Positions 53,063-61,998 of a DNA stretch of 64,000 nt are shown here, in pieces. Within the stretch, counting starts at the first letter, position 1. Each line of letters starts with the position of its first letter. The stretch covers positions 310,001-374,000 of the forward strand of contig NZ_CAXBGN010000006.1 of NCBI RefSeq assembly GCF_963975415.1, given 5' to 3'. The notes under the pieces are model-generated. The model did not search any database and was not told the DNA's origin. It was given only the letters and a program-made list of their open reading frames with translations. The position numbers and the translations under genes are program-made. This DNA is from Kriegella sp963975415. Its GTDB lineage: Bacteria > Bacteroidota > Bacteroidia > Flavobacteriales > Flavobacteriaceae.

Positions 53063-53770
53063 TTATTCAAAGGTTAAATTGATAAACAGGCCTCTGGTGC
53101 GCAGGGCATCGATGTTTCCTGTCCAAGGGCTATTTGGATCTTCATCGCGAACCAATTCATCATTTATAGTGAAAACACCACGAATGGAAGGGCTGAACTT
53201 AAAATATTCCAGGTAAAAGTCGATACCGAAACCAAGTTCGTAATTATAGGCCCATTTTTTCATACGAAAAGTGCCACTTGAATTATCATCTAGATTGGTC
53301 TCATTGCTCCCCAAGTTCATTGACATTGATGGCCCCCCTATCAAATAGGGCTTCCAGTTGCCAAATCTACGGGTGCCGACCTTAAGTAATAAGGGGAAAT
53401 TGATATAGGTAGATTTAACCTCGCGTATGGTATTTCGCTCCGTAACATCTTCTCCTGTAAATCCGGGAAACCCCAAGGTTCTGGCCCCATAATGCAGCCC
53501 TGGTTCAAATCGAAGATCTAAAAATTCATTGAGGCGAAGCTCGCCGATTAGACCTACATTGAATCCTAAGCCTTTGTCGACTAGAATATCTCGTGTATCG
53601 TTTTTGTAATCGAATTTAAAATCATATTGATTAAACCCAAGAAAATAACCCCAATTGAGCAGCGCCTTATCTTCGTTCTCTAAGTTTAATATTGGATTTT
53701 CGTTGAACTGGGCATGGGTCATGGTGTTCAAACATAACAGCCCGATCAATAGTAAAAGAATGTTTTTCAT
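53063..53770 (-). CDS. porT: PorT-type outer-membrane protein of the type IX secretion system
   Basis: A 235-residue beta-barrel protein with a signal peptide ending near MTHAQF. The mature part is a small 8-strand barrel with WGYFLGFNQYDFKFDY, GLGFNVGLIGELRLNEFLDLRFEPGLHYG, YINFPLLLKVG and the end GLFINLTFE. This matches PorT/SprT, needed for type IX secretion and gliding in flavobacteria. Its position just downstream of menG on the same strand agrees with what I recall from Flavobacterium. It acts in the outer membrane. The name is by similarity of pattern and neighbourhood. Confidence 0.85.
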   Translation of the reverse strand: MKNILLLLIGLLCLNTMTHAQFNENPILNLENEDKALLNWGYFLGFNQYDFKFDYKNDTRDILVDKGLGFNVGLIGELRLNEFLDLRFEPGLHYGARTLGFPGFTGEDVTERNTIREVKSTYINFPLLLKVGTRRFGNWKPYLIGGPSMSMNLGSNETNLDDNSSGTFRMKKWAYNYELGFGIDFYLEYFKFSPSIRGVFTINDELVRDEDPNSPWTGNIDALRTRGLFINLTFE

Positions 53771-53864
53771 CAACAAAAATTTCCTGGCCTCCTTACTTTC
53801 ACTTTCCTATGTTGTTCGGAATCGGCCTTTTTTTAGTAAATACCCATTATGGGCTTTCATATAG

Positions 53865-54593
53865 TTATTTGGTCGCAATATAAATTGACGCTACCCCAAG
53901 TGTTTGGGGTTCGTCGGTTACATCTATAAACCCGATTTTACGTAAAATATTGTTGAAGTTTTCCCCACATGGGAAAACCGATGCAGATTCACTCAAATAG
54001 GTATAGGCCGATTTGTCTTTCGAAAATAGTTTTCCAATTAGAGGAAGTATATTCTTGGTGTAAAAACGGTATCCTTGGCGGTAAGGTGATTTTTTAGGTA
54101 CGGCCGTTTCCAAGATTACAAGAACACCTGAAGGTTTCAGTACCCGCCGTATTTCCGATAGCCCCTTTTCTAAATTTTCAAAATTGCGAACCCCGAAGGC
54201 CACGGTTACGGCATCAAAACTGTCATCTTCAAAAGAAAGATTTTCACTGTCTCCCACAACCATTGAAATGGTATCGGCTAAATTTTTTTCGTTCACCTTT
54301 CTTTGGCCGACTTCCAGCATACCCGCAGAAATATCGAGTCCGACAATGCTGTCAGCGCCAGTCTTTGTCATTTCAATAGCCAAATCTCCCGTTCCCGTTG
54401 CGATGTCTAGAATACTCTTTGGCTGTCTTTTTGAAAGTATAGCCACAACACGTTTGCGCCATTTTACGTCGATTCCAAAAGATATGACGCGGTTTAGTCC
54501 ATCGTAGGTGTTCGATATGGTATCGAACATTTTGGTAACCTGTTCCTTTTTTCCAAGCTCGGTATTGCTATATGGGGTTATCTTTTTGGTCAT
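53865..54593 (-). CDS. menG: Demethylmenaquinone methyltransferase (MenG/UbiE)
   Basis: A 242-residue class I SAM methyltransferase that makes menaquinone from demethylmenaquinone. Motif I is ILDIATGTGDLAIEM, post-I is VGLDISAGMLEVG, and the family pattern FDAVTVAFGVRNFENLEKGL and ETAVPKKSPYRQGYRFYTKNILP is present. The start at 54593 (TKKITPYS) is chosen because it gives the usual N-terminus and KMFDTISNTYDGLNRVIS follows; the frame extends to 54764 but those residues overlap the promoter region of the divergent gene. porT lies downstream. Confidence 0.96.
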   Translation of the reverse strand: MTKKITPYSNTELGKKEQVTKMFDTISNTYDGLNRVISFGIDVKWRKRVVAILSKRQPKSILDIATGTGDLAIEMTKTGADSIVGLDISAGMLEVGQRKVNEKNLADTISMVVGDSENLSFEDDSFDAVTVAFGVRNFENLEKGLSEIRRVLKPSGVLVILETAVPKKSPYRQGYRFYTKNILPLIGKLFSKDKSAYTYLSESASVFPCGENFNNILRKIGFIDVTDEPQTLGVASIYIATK

Positions 54594-54713
54594 TTCAGCA
54601 AATTTCGCCAAAGATACAATTTCGTCAAGGGTTGGCATCGCGTTTGAACAATAAAGAAATCGATACATCGTTTTTACGCCAAGGGTTTTAAACGGCAACC
54701 CAATAAATTTATG

Positions 54714-54721
54714 TAATTTTG
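54714..54721 (+). promoter_or_regulatory. Candidate -7 box upstream of the small ORF and trkA
   Basis: TAATTTTG fits TAnnTTTG and lies 29 bases before the small open frame at 54750, with a predicted start of transcription near 54729. Confidence 0.5.
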
Positions 54722-54749
54722 AACTTTGAAAATTGCAAACTTTCACGAA

Positions 54750-54839
54750 ATGAGCTTTAAACAAGCCATAATGCCTTTGATGGCCCTTCTTACAATCGCC
54801 ATTATAGGGTTTTCGGCCCTGAGGTTTACACGAATGTAA
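54750..54839 (+). CDS. Possible 29-residue membrane peptide upstream of trkA
   Basis: An ATG frame encodes 29 residues with a basic start (MSFKQA), one hydrophobic stretch long enough to cross the membrane (MALLTIAIIGFSAL) and a basic end (RFTRM). It lies between a plausible promoter box and trkA, ending 7 bases before the trkA start. It could be a leader peptide or small subunit of the potassium system, or chance. I know no family for it. Confidence 0.4.
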   Translation: MSFKQAIMPLMALLTIAIIGFSALRFTRM

Positions 54840-54846
54840 CTGTTCA

Positions 54847-56196
54847 ATGAAGATAATTATAGCAGGAGCTGGTGAAGTAGGAATCCATTTGGCAAAATTA
54901 CTGTCCTACGAGTCGCAGAATATAACATTAATCGATACCAACAAAGAAAGTCTGGCCTATGCCGACAATCATCTTGACATTCGGGTATTACGTGGTGATG
55001 CTACATCCATATCCATTTTAAAAGATGCCCAAGTTTACGAGTCAGATTTGGTTATTGGGGTAACTTCTTCCGAAACAACGAATCTAACGCTCTGCATGCT
55101 TGCAAAACAGCTAGGGAGCAAACGAACTATAGCGCGTATTGCCAATACAGAGTTTATTGATAATAAAGAGTTGATCAAATTTTCTGATCTTGGTATAGAT
55201 GAGCTTATTTCCCCAGAGGAACTAGCCGCGACTGAAATACAGTTGCTATTAAGTAAATCGGCCTTTAACGATACATATGAGTTTGAAGATGGTAAGTTGA
55301 TAATGATTGGGGTATCGTTGCCCAAATCGGCACCATTCGTCGGTAAAATGGTCAAAGAGGCGGCAAAAATTTTCTCAACCATAAACTTTATGCCCATTGC
55401 TTTGCAGCGTATGGGAACACAATTCACTTTGATTCCGAGAGGTGATACAGTTTTTAAGGAAGGCGACCAAGTGTATTTTATCACTACCAAAGAGGGTGTC
55501 GACGAACTTTATAAATTAACAGGAAAAAAGAAGGAGGAAATCAAGAATGTAATGATATTGGGTGGAAGCAAGGTAGGTTACAAAACAGCCAGAGACCTTT
55601 GTGTCAACAAGTTCAATGTAAAGCTTATTGAGAAAAACAAGGAAAAGGCTTTTGATCTTGCCGATGAACTTCCGAACGCACTTATCATAAACGGCGATGG
55701 AAGAAATGCGGAGTTGTTAGAGGAAGAAAGCTTGCAATCTATGGATGCGTTTATAGCAGTAACCGGAAATTCAGAAACCAATATCATGTCGTGTTTGGTG
55801 GCCAAGTCTAAGTTTATCAAGAAGACCATAGCACTTGTCGAGAATATGAATTACTTTCAGTTATCACATTCTATTGGTATTGATACTTTGATAAATAAAA
55901 AGCTTTTGGCGGCCAATCATATCTTCCGGCATGTTAGAAGGGGAGAAGTGGTGGCTTTGATGCGTCTCAACAATTTAAATGCCGAAATATTGGAATTTGT
56001 GGTAAAGCCCAATTCTAAAGTTACAGGTAGTGTAATTCGAGAACTTGATTTTCCCAGAATGGCTACCATCGGAGGGGTAATTCGTGACGACAAAGGGATT
56101 ATTGCATTGGGGGGATTCGAAATCAAGGCCGGGGATCGGGTGGTTGTTTGTTGTTTGCCCAAGGCCATTCAGAAAATAGAACGCCTGTTTCTGTAA
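54847..56196 (+). CDS. trkA: Trk potassium uptake regulator TrkA
   Basis: A 449-residue cytosolic regulatory subunit that binds NAD(H) and gates the TrkH channel. It has two tandem RCK units: the first starts with KIIIAGAGEVGIHLAKLL and the second with VMILGGSKVGYKTARDL; each is followed by a RCK_C domain (VVKPNSKVTGSVIREL and GGFEIKAGDRVVVCCLP). The acidic end of the nucleotide fold (LIDTNKE) is present. trkH follows 90 bases downstream, forming a classic pair. Confidence 0.96.
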   Translation: MKIIIAGAGEVGIHLAKLLSYESQNITLIDTNKESLAYADNHLDIRVLRGDATSISILKDAQVYESDLVIGVTSSETTNLTLCMLAKQLGSKRTIARIANTEFIDNKELIKFSDLGIDELISPEELAATEIQLLLSKSAFNDTYEFEDGKLIMIGVSLPKSAPFVGKMVKEAAKIFSTINFMPIALQRMGTQFTLIPRGDTVFKEGDQVYFITTKEGVDELYKLTGKKKEEIKNVMILGGSKVGYKTARDLCVNKFNVKLIEKNKEKAFDLADELPNALIINGDGRNAELLEEESLQSMDAFIAVTGNSETNIMSCLVAKSKFIKKTIALVENMNYFQLSHSIGIDTLINKKLLAANHIFRHVRRGEVVALMRLNNLNAEILEFVVKPNSKVTGSVIRELDFPRMATIGGVIRDDKGIIALGGFEIKAGDRVVVCCLPKAIQKIERLFL

Positions 56197-56286
56197 TGCT
56201 CTACCATCGCTCATTACATATAAAGCAACCTGTAAATTTTCGGTTTTCGTTAAAAATGTTCAATTTTTGCAAAGCTAAATTGATGT

Positions 56287-57777
56287 ATGGGTCTTAACTC
56301 CAAAATAATATTTCACCTTATGGGGCTTTTATTGCTCTGTAACGGACTCTTCATGCTTTTAGCCGCATTGGTCAGCGGTATATATGATGACGGTGCGACC
56401 TTAGATATTACCTTGGCATCGATCACTACAATGTTCGTGGGTATTTTTTCAATGTTCTATACACGCGGACACGACAAAGAGGTTAAAAGAAAGGAAGGTT
56501 ATATCATCGTAACCTTCGGGTGGATCGTAATGTCACTTTCTGGAATGTTGCCTTACTTGTTTTCGGGGGCCATACCTGATATTACCAATGCCTTTTTTGA
56601 GACTATTTCAGGGTATACTACTACTGGGGCTTCAGTGGTCGATGATATCGAGGCACTACCCGAAGGTATTCTTTTTTGGCGTAGTCTTACCCATTGGATC
56701 GGTGGTATGGGTATTATCGTATTGGCCATCGCGATATTGCCGTTATTGGGGATCGGGGGTATGCAGTTGTTTGCAGCGGAAGCACCAGGGCCAAGTGCCG
56801 ATAAACTGCACCCGCGTATAACAGATACAGCAAAACGTCTTTGGTTGATTTATTTCGGATATACTATTGCTGAGACCCTATTGCTAAAGCTGGCCGGCAT
56901 GTCATTTTTCGATGCCATTAACCATGCTTTGGCAACTCTGTCGACAGGGGGGTTTTCTACCAAAAATGCCAGCTTGGCCTATTGGAACAATGAACCATTA
57001 ATTCAGTATATCGTCATATTTTTTATGTTTTTGGCAGGAAGTAACTTCGTTCTCAGTTATTTTGCCTTCAAGGGTAAGGTGCAACGCGTTCTGAAAGATG
57101 AAGAGTTTAAGTATTATACGGCACTGGTCTTAATCTTTAGTGTGGTTTCGGCCGTGGTCATCTACCTAAAGGCCAACGTGCCCGTTTCAGATTACCATCC
57201 AATGGTTTTCGGGCAAGCCGAGAGTGCATTTCGTCATGGCCTATTTCAAATTGTCTCGGTTATTACCACAACAGGATTTGTTACGGCTGATTTTACAACG
57301 TGGACTCCTTTTTTAACAGTGCTCTTTTTCGGACTCATGTTCGCTGGGGGATCGGCGGGGTCGACGGCCGGGGGAATCAAAATCATGCGCCATTTGCTGA
57401 TTATTAAAAATGGACTCTTAGAGTTTAAACGCACCCTTCATCCTGCGGCAATTATTCCAGTGCGCTATAACGATAGGTCGATTAGCCAAGTCATCGTATA
57501 TAACATTATTGCGTTTTTCGTACTTTATATGTTACTATTTATCATTGGGGCACTGGTTTTGGGTGCGCTGGGTGTCGATTTTGAAACGGCAATCGGGGGT
57601 GCTGCTTCGTCATTGGGCAATGTGGGACCTGCCTTTGGTAGTTTAAACCCTGTTAGTAATTTCAATGGTTTACCGGCTTTGGGAAAATGGTGGTGTGGTT
57701 TTTTGATGTTGGTAGGAAGGTTGGAGCTATTTACCGTACTGATACTGTTGACCCCTTATTTTTGGAAGAAAACCTAG
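56287..57777 (+). CDS. trkH: Trk potassium channel subunit TrkH
   Basis: A 496-residue membrane protein with about 10 hydrophobic segments. The four selectivity-filter loops are visible: TISGYTTTGASV, ALATLSTGGFSTK, VITTTGFVTADFT and SSLGNVGPAFG. They follow the TrkH/KtrB plan. The protein imports K+ under the control of TrkA, with which it forms an operon. Confidence 0.97.
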   Translation: MGLNSKIIFHLMGLLLLCNGLFMLLAALVSGIYDDGATLDITLASITTMFVGIFSMFYTRGHDKEVKRKEGYIIVTFGWIVMSLSGMLPYLFSGAIPDITNAFFETISGYTTTGASVVDDIEALPEGILFWRSLTHWIGGMGIIVLAIAILPLLGIGGMQLFAAEAPGPSADKLHPRITDTAKRLWLIYFGYTIAETLLLKLAGMSFFDAINHALATLSTGGFSTKNASLAYWNNEPLIQYIVIFFMFLAGSNFVLSYFAFKGKVQRVLKDEEFKYYTALVLIFSVVSAVVIYLKANVPVSDYHPMVFGQAESAFRHGLFQIVSVITTTGFVTADFTTWTPFLTVLFFGLMFAGGSAGSTAGGIKIMRHLLIIKNGLLEFKRTLHPAAIIPVRYNDRSISQVIVYNIIAFFVLYMLLFIIGALVLGALGVDFETAIGGAASSLGNVGPAFGSLNPVSNFNGLPALGKWWCGFLMLVGRLELFTVLILLTPYFWKKT

Positions 57778-58231
57778 TTTTGCAAAGAATTTAATGATTC
57801 ATTTGCGGTTTGCCTATGGTTTTTTGCTCCTTCCAATTCTAGAAGTTGTTCTTTCGTTTCTATTATTTTAGTCAAGAGATTTTTGTGGAAGTAGGGTGTA
57901 GAATCGTTGGGTCTAACCTGGTTCTGACTACAGTCTATCACTGTATAAATATGCCAATGCTTTTTTACTTACCGTAAATATCCAAGGTTTCAAGTGGAGG
58001 TTGTGGTGAATTTTATTGTCAGACCTTATTTTTTGGGTCTAAATCCTTGAAGGCCCAAACAGTCACTATATCATTAATAAGCTTAACTTTTCAATTGATT
58101 TTTTTTTAAGGAATGGCACTAGTCGGATATAGGTGTTGTCTCGCTGTCAAATAGTGCACTATGATAACAAATCCTATGAAATTTGATTTGCACGATTGCA
58201 ACATTGTATATGTTAATGGTAGCGCATAAAT
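57778..58231. other. Long intergenic stretch between trkH and the aminotransferase
   Basis: About 450 bases with no gene I can support on either strand. Short frames (for example near 57794) have no family resemblance. No RNA gene is recognised. Confidence 0.5.
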
Positions 58232-58257
58232 AAGCCCGTTGCTTTGACAACGGGCTT
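58232..58257 (-). terminator. Terminator of the aminotransferase gene
   Basis: Stem AAGCCCGTTG (58232-58241) / CAACGGGCTT (58248-58257), loop of 6; on the minus strand it ends in TTATTT, 19 bases after the stop. Confidence 0.75.
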
Positions 58258-58276
58258 GATATTCTAACTATTTAAT

Positions 58277-59485
58277 CTAGGAGTTAAGTGCTGTTTTTAT
58301 TCTTGAAATCGCCTCTTTGATTTCTGTTTCCGAAGCAGCATAAGAAATACGTATGCAATTACCATTACCAAAGGCATCACCCGTTACCGTAGCAACGTTT
58401 GCATGTTCTAAAAGGTAAAGTGCAAAATCAGAAGCGTTCTTTATTGTAACCCCGTTTAAAGTCTTCCCGAAGTATGCGGTTACGTCTGGGTAGACGTAGA
58501 AAGCGCCTTCAGGTTCATTGCATCGAAAACCATCGATATCGTTCAAGAGTCCTAAAATAAGCTGTCGACGCCCCTTAAATTCATCGACCATATATTGAAT
58601 ACGTTCCGGTGATTCGGTCAGTGCGGTGATTACCGCCCGTTGGGCGATACAGTTCGCACCACTGGTTACCTGACCCTGTAATTTATTACAAGCACGGGCA
58701 ATATAAGTGGGTGCACCGATATAGCCAATACGCCAACCTGTCATAGCAAAAGCCTTTGCGACACCGTTTACGGTCACTGTACGATCGTACATATCTTCGA
58801 AAGCGGCCATAGAGGCATGCGCAGTTACACCATAGTTAATATGTTCGTAAATCTCATCGCTTACAACAATAATCTGAGGGTATTTCTGCAAGACGTCGGC
58901 CAAAGCACGTAACTCTGCTTCGCTATAAATAGAACCGCTAGGGTTACATGGCGAACTATACCAAAGCATTTTTGTTTTGGGTGTTATGGCGGCCTCCAAC
59001 TGTTCCGGTGTCATTTTAAAATCATTATCGATAGCTGTGGCCACCTCGACGGGCACACCGTCTGCCAATTTTACGATATCACTGTAGCTTACCCAGTAAG
59101 GGCATGGTAAAATCACTTCGTCACCTTTGTTCAATACAACTTGGGCGACATTGTACAAAGCCTGTTTTGCACCGGTTGAAACTACAATTTGCGGCCGTTC
59201 GTAAGTGATTCCGTTATCGCGTTTAAATTTAGTGATAATAGCATCTTTCAGTTCAACGTAACCATCAACTGGGGTGTAGGCATTATAATCCTCGTTTATT
59301 GCCTGAATGGCAGCGTCTTTGATATAATCCGGGGTATTGAAATCGGGCTCTCCTAAACTAAGTCCGATAATATCTTTTCCGGCAGCCCGGAGTTCCCTGG
59401 CCTTTGCCGCCATTTCGAGGGTTGCCGAAGGGGCCAGACTGTTTATTCTGTCCGAAAGTTCTTGAGTTGCGAGCGATGGTGTCAT
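58277..59485 (-). CDS. Pyridoxal-phosphate aminotransferase, aspartate aminotransferase-like
   Basis: A 402-residue fold-type I class I aminotransferase. Marks include LSLGEPDFNTPDYIK, the turn CPYWVSYSDIV, YSSPCNPSGSIYSE, VVSDEIYEHINYG and the PLP-lysine motif NGVAKAFAMTGWRIGY. The substrate Arg region is GNCIRISYA. It is most likely an aspartate aminotransferase of the Thermus/Bacillus (Ib) type, making aspartate from oxaloacetate. Related enzymes accept other amino acids, so the substrate is not certain. The desaturase gene lies upstream on the same strand, 93 bases away. Confidence 0.9.
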   Translation of the reverse strand: MTPSLATQELSDRINSLAPSATLEMAAKARELRAAGKDIIGLSLGEPDFNTPDYIKDAAIQAINEDYNAYTPVDGYVELKDAIITKFKRDNGITYERPQIVVSTGAKQALYNVAQVVLNKGDEVILPCPYWVSYSDIVKLADGVPVEVATAIDNDFKMTPEQLEAAITPKTKMLWYSSPCNPSGSIYSEAELRALADVLQKYPQIIVVSDEIYEHINYGVTAHASMAAFEDMYDRTVTVNGVAKAFAMTGWRIGYIGAPTYIARACNKLQGQVTSGANCIAQRAVITALTESPERIQYMVDEFKGRRQLILGLLNDIDGFRCNEPEGAFYVYPDVTAYFGKTLNGVTIKNASDFALYLLEHANVATVTGDAFGNGNCIRISYAASETEIKEAISRIKTALNS

Positions 59486-59578
59486 AATGGGTTAGAGTTG
59501 TACACGAACCAGCAGTGCACGCTTTGATTTTAAAAACATGCCTGCTTACCGTGAAGGTAAAACATCGTTTGTTTAAAA

Positions 59579-60682
59579 TTAATGCAATTGCAAATTGGGT
59601 CCTTTACCCAATTCTTTCAAATGCTTGAAGTGCGAAATTATAGCTTTTCTGGTAGTTTTATATTCGTTGTAGGGTAAATTAAATTCTTTTGCCGTTTGTT
59701 TAACAATTTTTGAAATTTTTGTGTAATGTACATGGCTGATATTCGGAAAGATGTGATGCTCTACTTGGTGGTTTAAACCTCCTGTGAACCAGTTGACCAC
59801 ACGATTTTTTGTCCCAAAATTGACGGTGGTGAATAATTGGTGTATCGCCCAAGTATTCTTCATTGTTCCGCTTTCGTCGGGTAAAGGGGTATCGGCCTCG
59901 TCCACAATATGTGCCAATTGAAATACGACACTTAAAATAACCCCGGCAACATAGTGCATGATAAAAAAGCCAAGGAGAATTTTCCACCAAGCAATGTCTA
60001 TGAAAACAAGAGGTATGATAATCCAAATGGTGATATACAATACTTTTGTGATGACTAGCGTACTCCAATTAAAGGCTTTGCTGGGCATTTTTCCATAAGA
60101 CAATTTACGCTTCATATAGCGGTACATCTGTTGAAAGTCTGTGGTTATGGCCCAGTTAAAGGTAAGTAGCCCATATAGTAAAATGGAATAGTAATGTTGA
60201 AATTTATGATGCTTTTGCCATTTTGTATGTTTTGAAAATCGAAGTATGCGACCAGCTTCCATATCTTCATCATGTTCATGTATGTTGGTATATGTATGAT
60301 GGAGTACATTGTGTTGTACTTGCCAATTGTAGACGTTTCCGGCCAATACATAAATGCTGCTGCCCATAATCTTGTTGACCCATTTTTTGTTGGAATAGGA
60401 GCCGTGATTGCCATCATGCATGACATTCATGCCTACACCTGCCATGCCAATGCCCATGACAATGGTTAACAAAAGGTTTGCCCAATTGGGCAGGTTCAAG
60501 GTGAGTATTAAGAAGTACGGGGTCAAGAAAAGAGCGAACATAATCACCGATTTTAGGTGAAGTTTCCAATTGCCCGTTTTTTTGATTTGGTTCTCTTTGA
60601 AATAATCGTTTACCCGCTTATTTAGTGTCCTGAAAAATTGTGCGGAATCTTTTCTTGAAAATTTTATGGTAGTCTGATCCAT
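59579..60682 (-). CDS. Membrane fatty-acid desaturase
   Basis: A 367-residue integral-membrane di-iron desaturase. Three His boxes are present: HDGNHGS, HNVLHHTY and HQVEHHIFP. The last box begins with Gln-Val-Glu-His-His, the form of the front-end (delta-5/6) or linoleoyl-CoA type. Hydrophobic segments surround them (VIMFALFLTPYFLILTL, IIPLVFIDIAWWKIL). It introduces a double bond in membrane acyl chains, with relevance to cold adaptation. There is no fused cytochrome b5. A -7-like box (TATCTTTA) lies upstream on the minus strand. Confidence 0.92.
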   Translation of the reverse strand: MDQTTIKFSRKDSAQFFRTLNKRVNDYFKENQIKKTGNWKLHLKSVIMFALFLTPYFLILTLNLPNWANLLLTIVMGIGMAGVGMNVMHDGNHGSYSNKKWVNKIMGSSIYVLAGNVYNWQVQHNVLHHTYTNIHEHDEDMEAGRILRFSKHTKWQKHHKFQHYYSILLYGLLTFNWAITTDFQQMYRYMKRKLSYGKMPSKAFNWSTLVITKVLYITIWIIIPLVFIDIAWWKILLGFFIMHYVAGVILSVVFQLAHIVDEADTPLPDESGTMKNTWAIHQLFTTVNFGTKNRVVNWFTGGLNHQVEHHIFPNISHVHYTKISKIVKQTAKEFNLPYNEYKTTRKAIISHFKHLKELGKGPNLQLH

Positions 60683-60772
60683 GAATGCAATCTTTTTGTA
60701 AAGATAAGGTAAATGCCGTTTTTAATCCTTAATTGTTTTTCCCTAAAGGAAATTTTTCGGCAATGAATATAC

Positions 60773-60780
60773 TATTTTTG
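60773..60780 (+). promoter_or_regulatory. -7 box of rsmG
   Basis: TATTTTTG fits TAnnTTTG and lies 20 bases before the rsmG start. No TTG at the expected -33 distance. Confidence 0.45.
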
Positions 60781-60800
60781 CTTGGAAAACAAAGATAGTC

Positions 60801-61436
60801 ATGGTTCCTGAAATTATATTTAAATATTTTCCCAATTTATCCGAAACGCAGCAAAATCGATTTTTACTGCTCGAAAAACTGTATCAAGACTGGAACCAAA
60901 AAATAAATGTGGTGTCGCGAAAAGATATTGACGAATTGTATTTACGGCATGTTCTCCATTCGTTGGGAATTGCCAAAATTCAAGAGTTCAATGTCGGAAG
61001 TTCTATTTTAGATGTCGGTACAGGCGGTGGCTTTCCCGGGATACCTTTGGCTATATTGTTTCCTGAAAGTAATTTTACCTTGGTGGATGCCATCGGAAAA
61101 AAAATTAAGGTCGTTCAAGAGGTGGTCGATGGCTTAGAACTCACTAATCTAAAGGCTATTCATTCTCGTGTTGAAGACCTTGATAGTCAGCATGATTTTA
61201 TTGTAAGTAGGGCTGTCGCCGCAATGCCGACTTTCGTTCGTTGGACCAAGGGCAGGATAAAAAAGAAATCGGAACACGAGCGGCGGAATGGAATTTTATA
61301 TTTAAAAGGAGGCGACCTTACGGAAGAGTTAAAAGAATACACAACGGCAGAAATCTTTGACTTGAACCATTACTTTGAAGAGGCGTTTTTTGAAACAAAG
61401 CGTGTGGTATATCTGCCCCTGAAATATAAAGGTTGA
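60801..61436 (+). CDS. rsmG: 16S rRNA (guanine-527-N7)-methyltransferase
   Basis: A 211-residue SAM methyltransferase of the RsmG/GidB family, acting on G527 in the 530 loop of 16S rRNA. It has NQKINVVSRKDIDELYLRHV, the SAM motif ILDVGTGGGFPGIPLAIL and FTLVDAIGKKIKVV, and FIVSRAVAAMPTFVRW. The length is normal. It is a single gene, divergent to the desaturase. Confidence 0.96.
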   Translation: MVPEIIFKYFPNLSETQQNRFLLLEKLYQDWNQKINVVSRKDIDELYLRHVLHSLGIAKIQEFNVGSSILDVGTGGGFPGIPLAILFPESNFTLVDAIGKKIKVVQEVVDGLELTNLKAIHSRVEDLDSQHDFIVSRAVAAMPTFVRWTKGRIKKKSEHERRNGILYLKGGDLTEELKEYTTAEIFDLNHYFEEAFFETKRVVYLPLKYKG

Positions 61437-61932
61437 CCTGCGGTTAGGTACTTAGCATTCGATTAAAGGAATATCTACAGTTTTGAGCGTAATTCTTGAT
61501 ACGCTCAAAAAAAGATAACTTTTTAATTTTGGTCATTCTTTTCTTTTTCATCTTTATCTCTTTCATCATTTTAGACAGTTTAAACAGTATAATAGTAAAG
61601 TTACTAAAATTTTACAATTAGTTAACGTTAAATTTACATTGATATTGTCTGTAGCGTTCGGAAATAGTCAAAATGCTCACTATTTGGCTTCAGAAGTGAA
61701 GAAATAGAAGCAAATCCAAGCTTTCCTTAGTAAGAATCATCTAATATAAAAATATTATAATACTTGTAAGAAAATAATTTTTTCATGTAAGCCCGGTGAA
61801 ATATAGAAGGCAATACATATTTATGTATGTTTTGGGGTAAAATAAATTATTGTAAATATTTGATGTTTAGTGTTTTAAATTATTTTTTAATCAAAATAGT
61901 ATATTGATTGGCTAAAAAAGTATAAGTAAGTT
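61437..61932. other. AT-rich intergenic stretch before the second SusC gene
   Basis: No gene found. An inverted repeat TTTTGAGCGTA (61481-61491) / TACGCTCAAAA (61500-61510) lies about 45 bases after rsmG; it has no T run on either side, so its role as terminator is doubtful. The rest is very AT-rich. Confidence 0.5.
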
Positions 61933-61961
61933 TTGCCCTTCTTAAAAAAATCATAAATTTG
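61933..61961 (+). promoter_or_regulatory. Near-consensus flavobacterial promoter of the second SusC gene
   Basis: TTG (61933-61935), an 18-base spacer and TAAATTTG (61954-61961) match the Bacteroidota consensus TTG-N17-23-TAnnTTTG. It leaves a 5' leader of about 30 bases before the ATG at 61999. Confidence 0.7.
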
Positions 61962-61998
61962 GAAATTATTGAATAACTAATTTCTCAACTCAAAAAGT

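Noticed and set aside
57794..57871. Small hydrophobic frame after trkH
   Set aside because: Only about 25 residues, no promoter box, and no conserved feature to support it.
61481..61510. Inverted repeat after rsmG as intrinsic terminator
   Set aside because: Neither strand has a T run after the stem. It is noted only as an inverted repeat.
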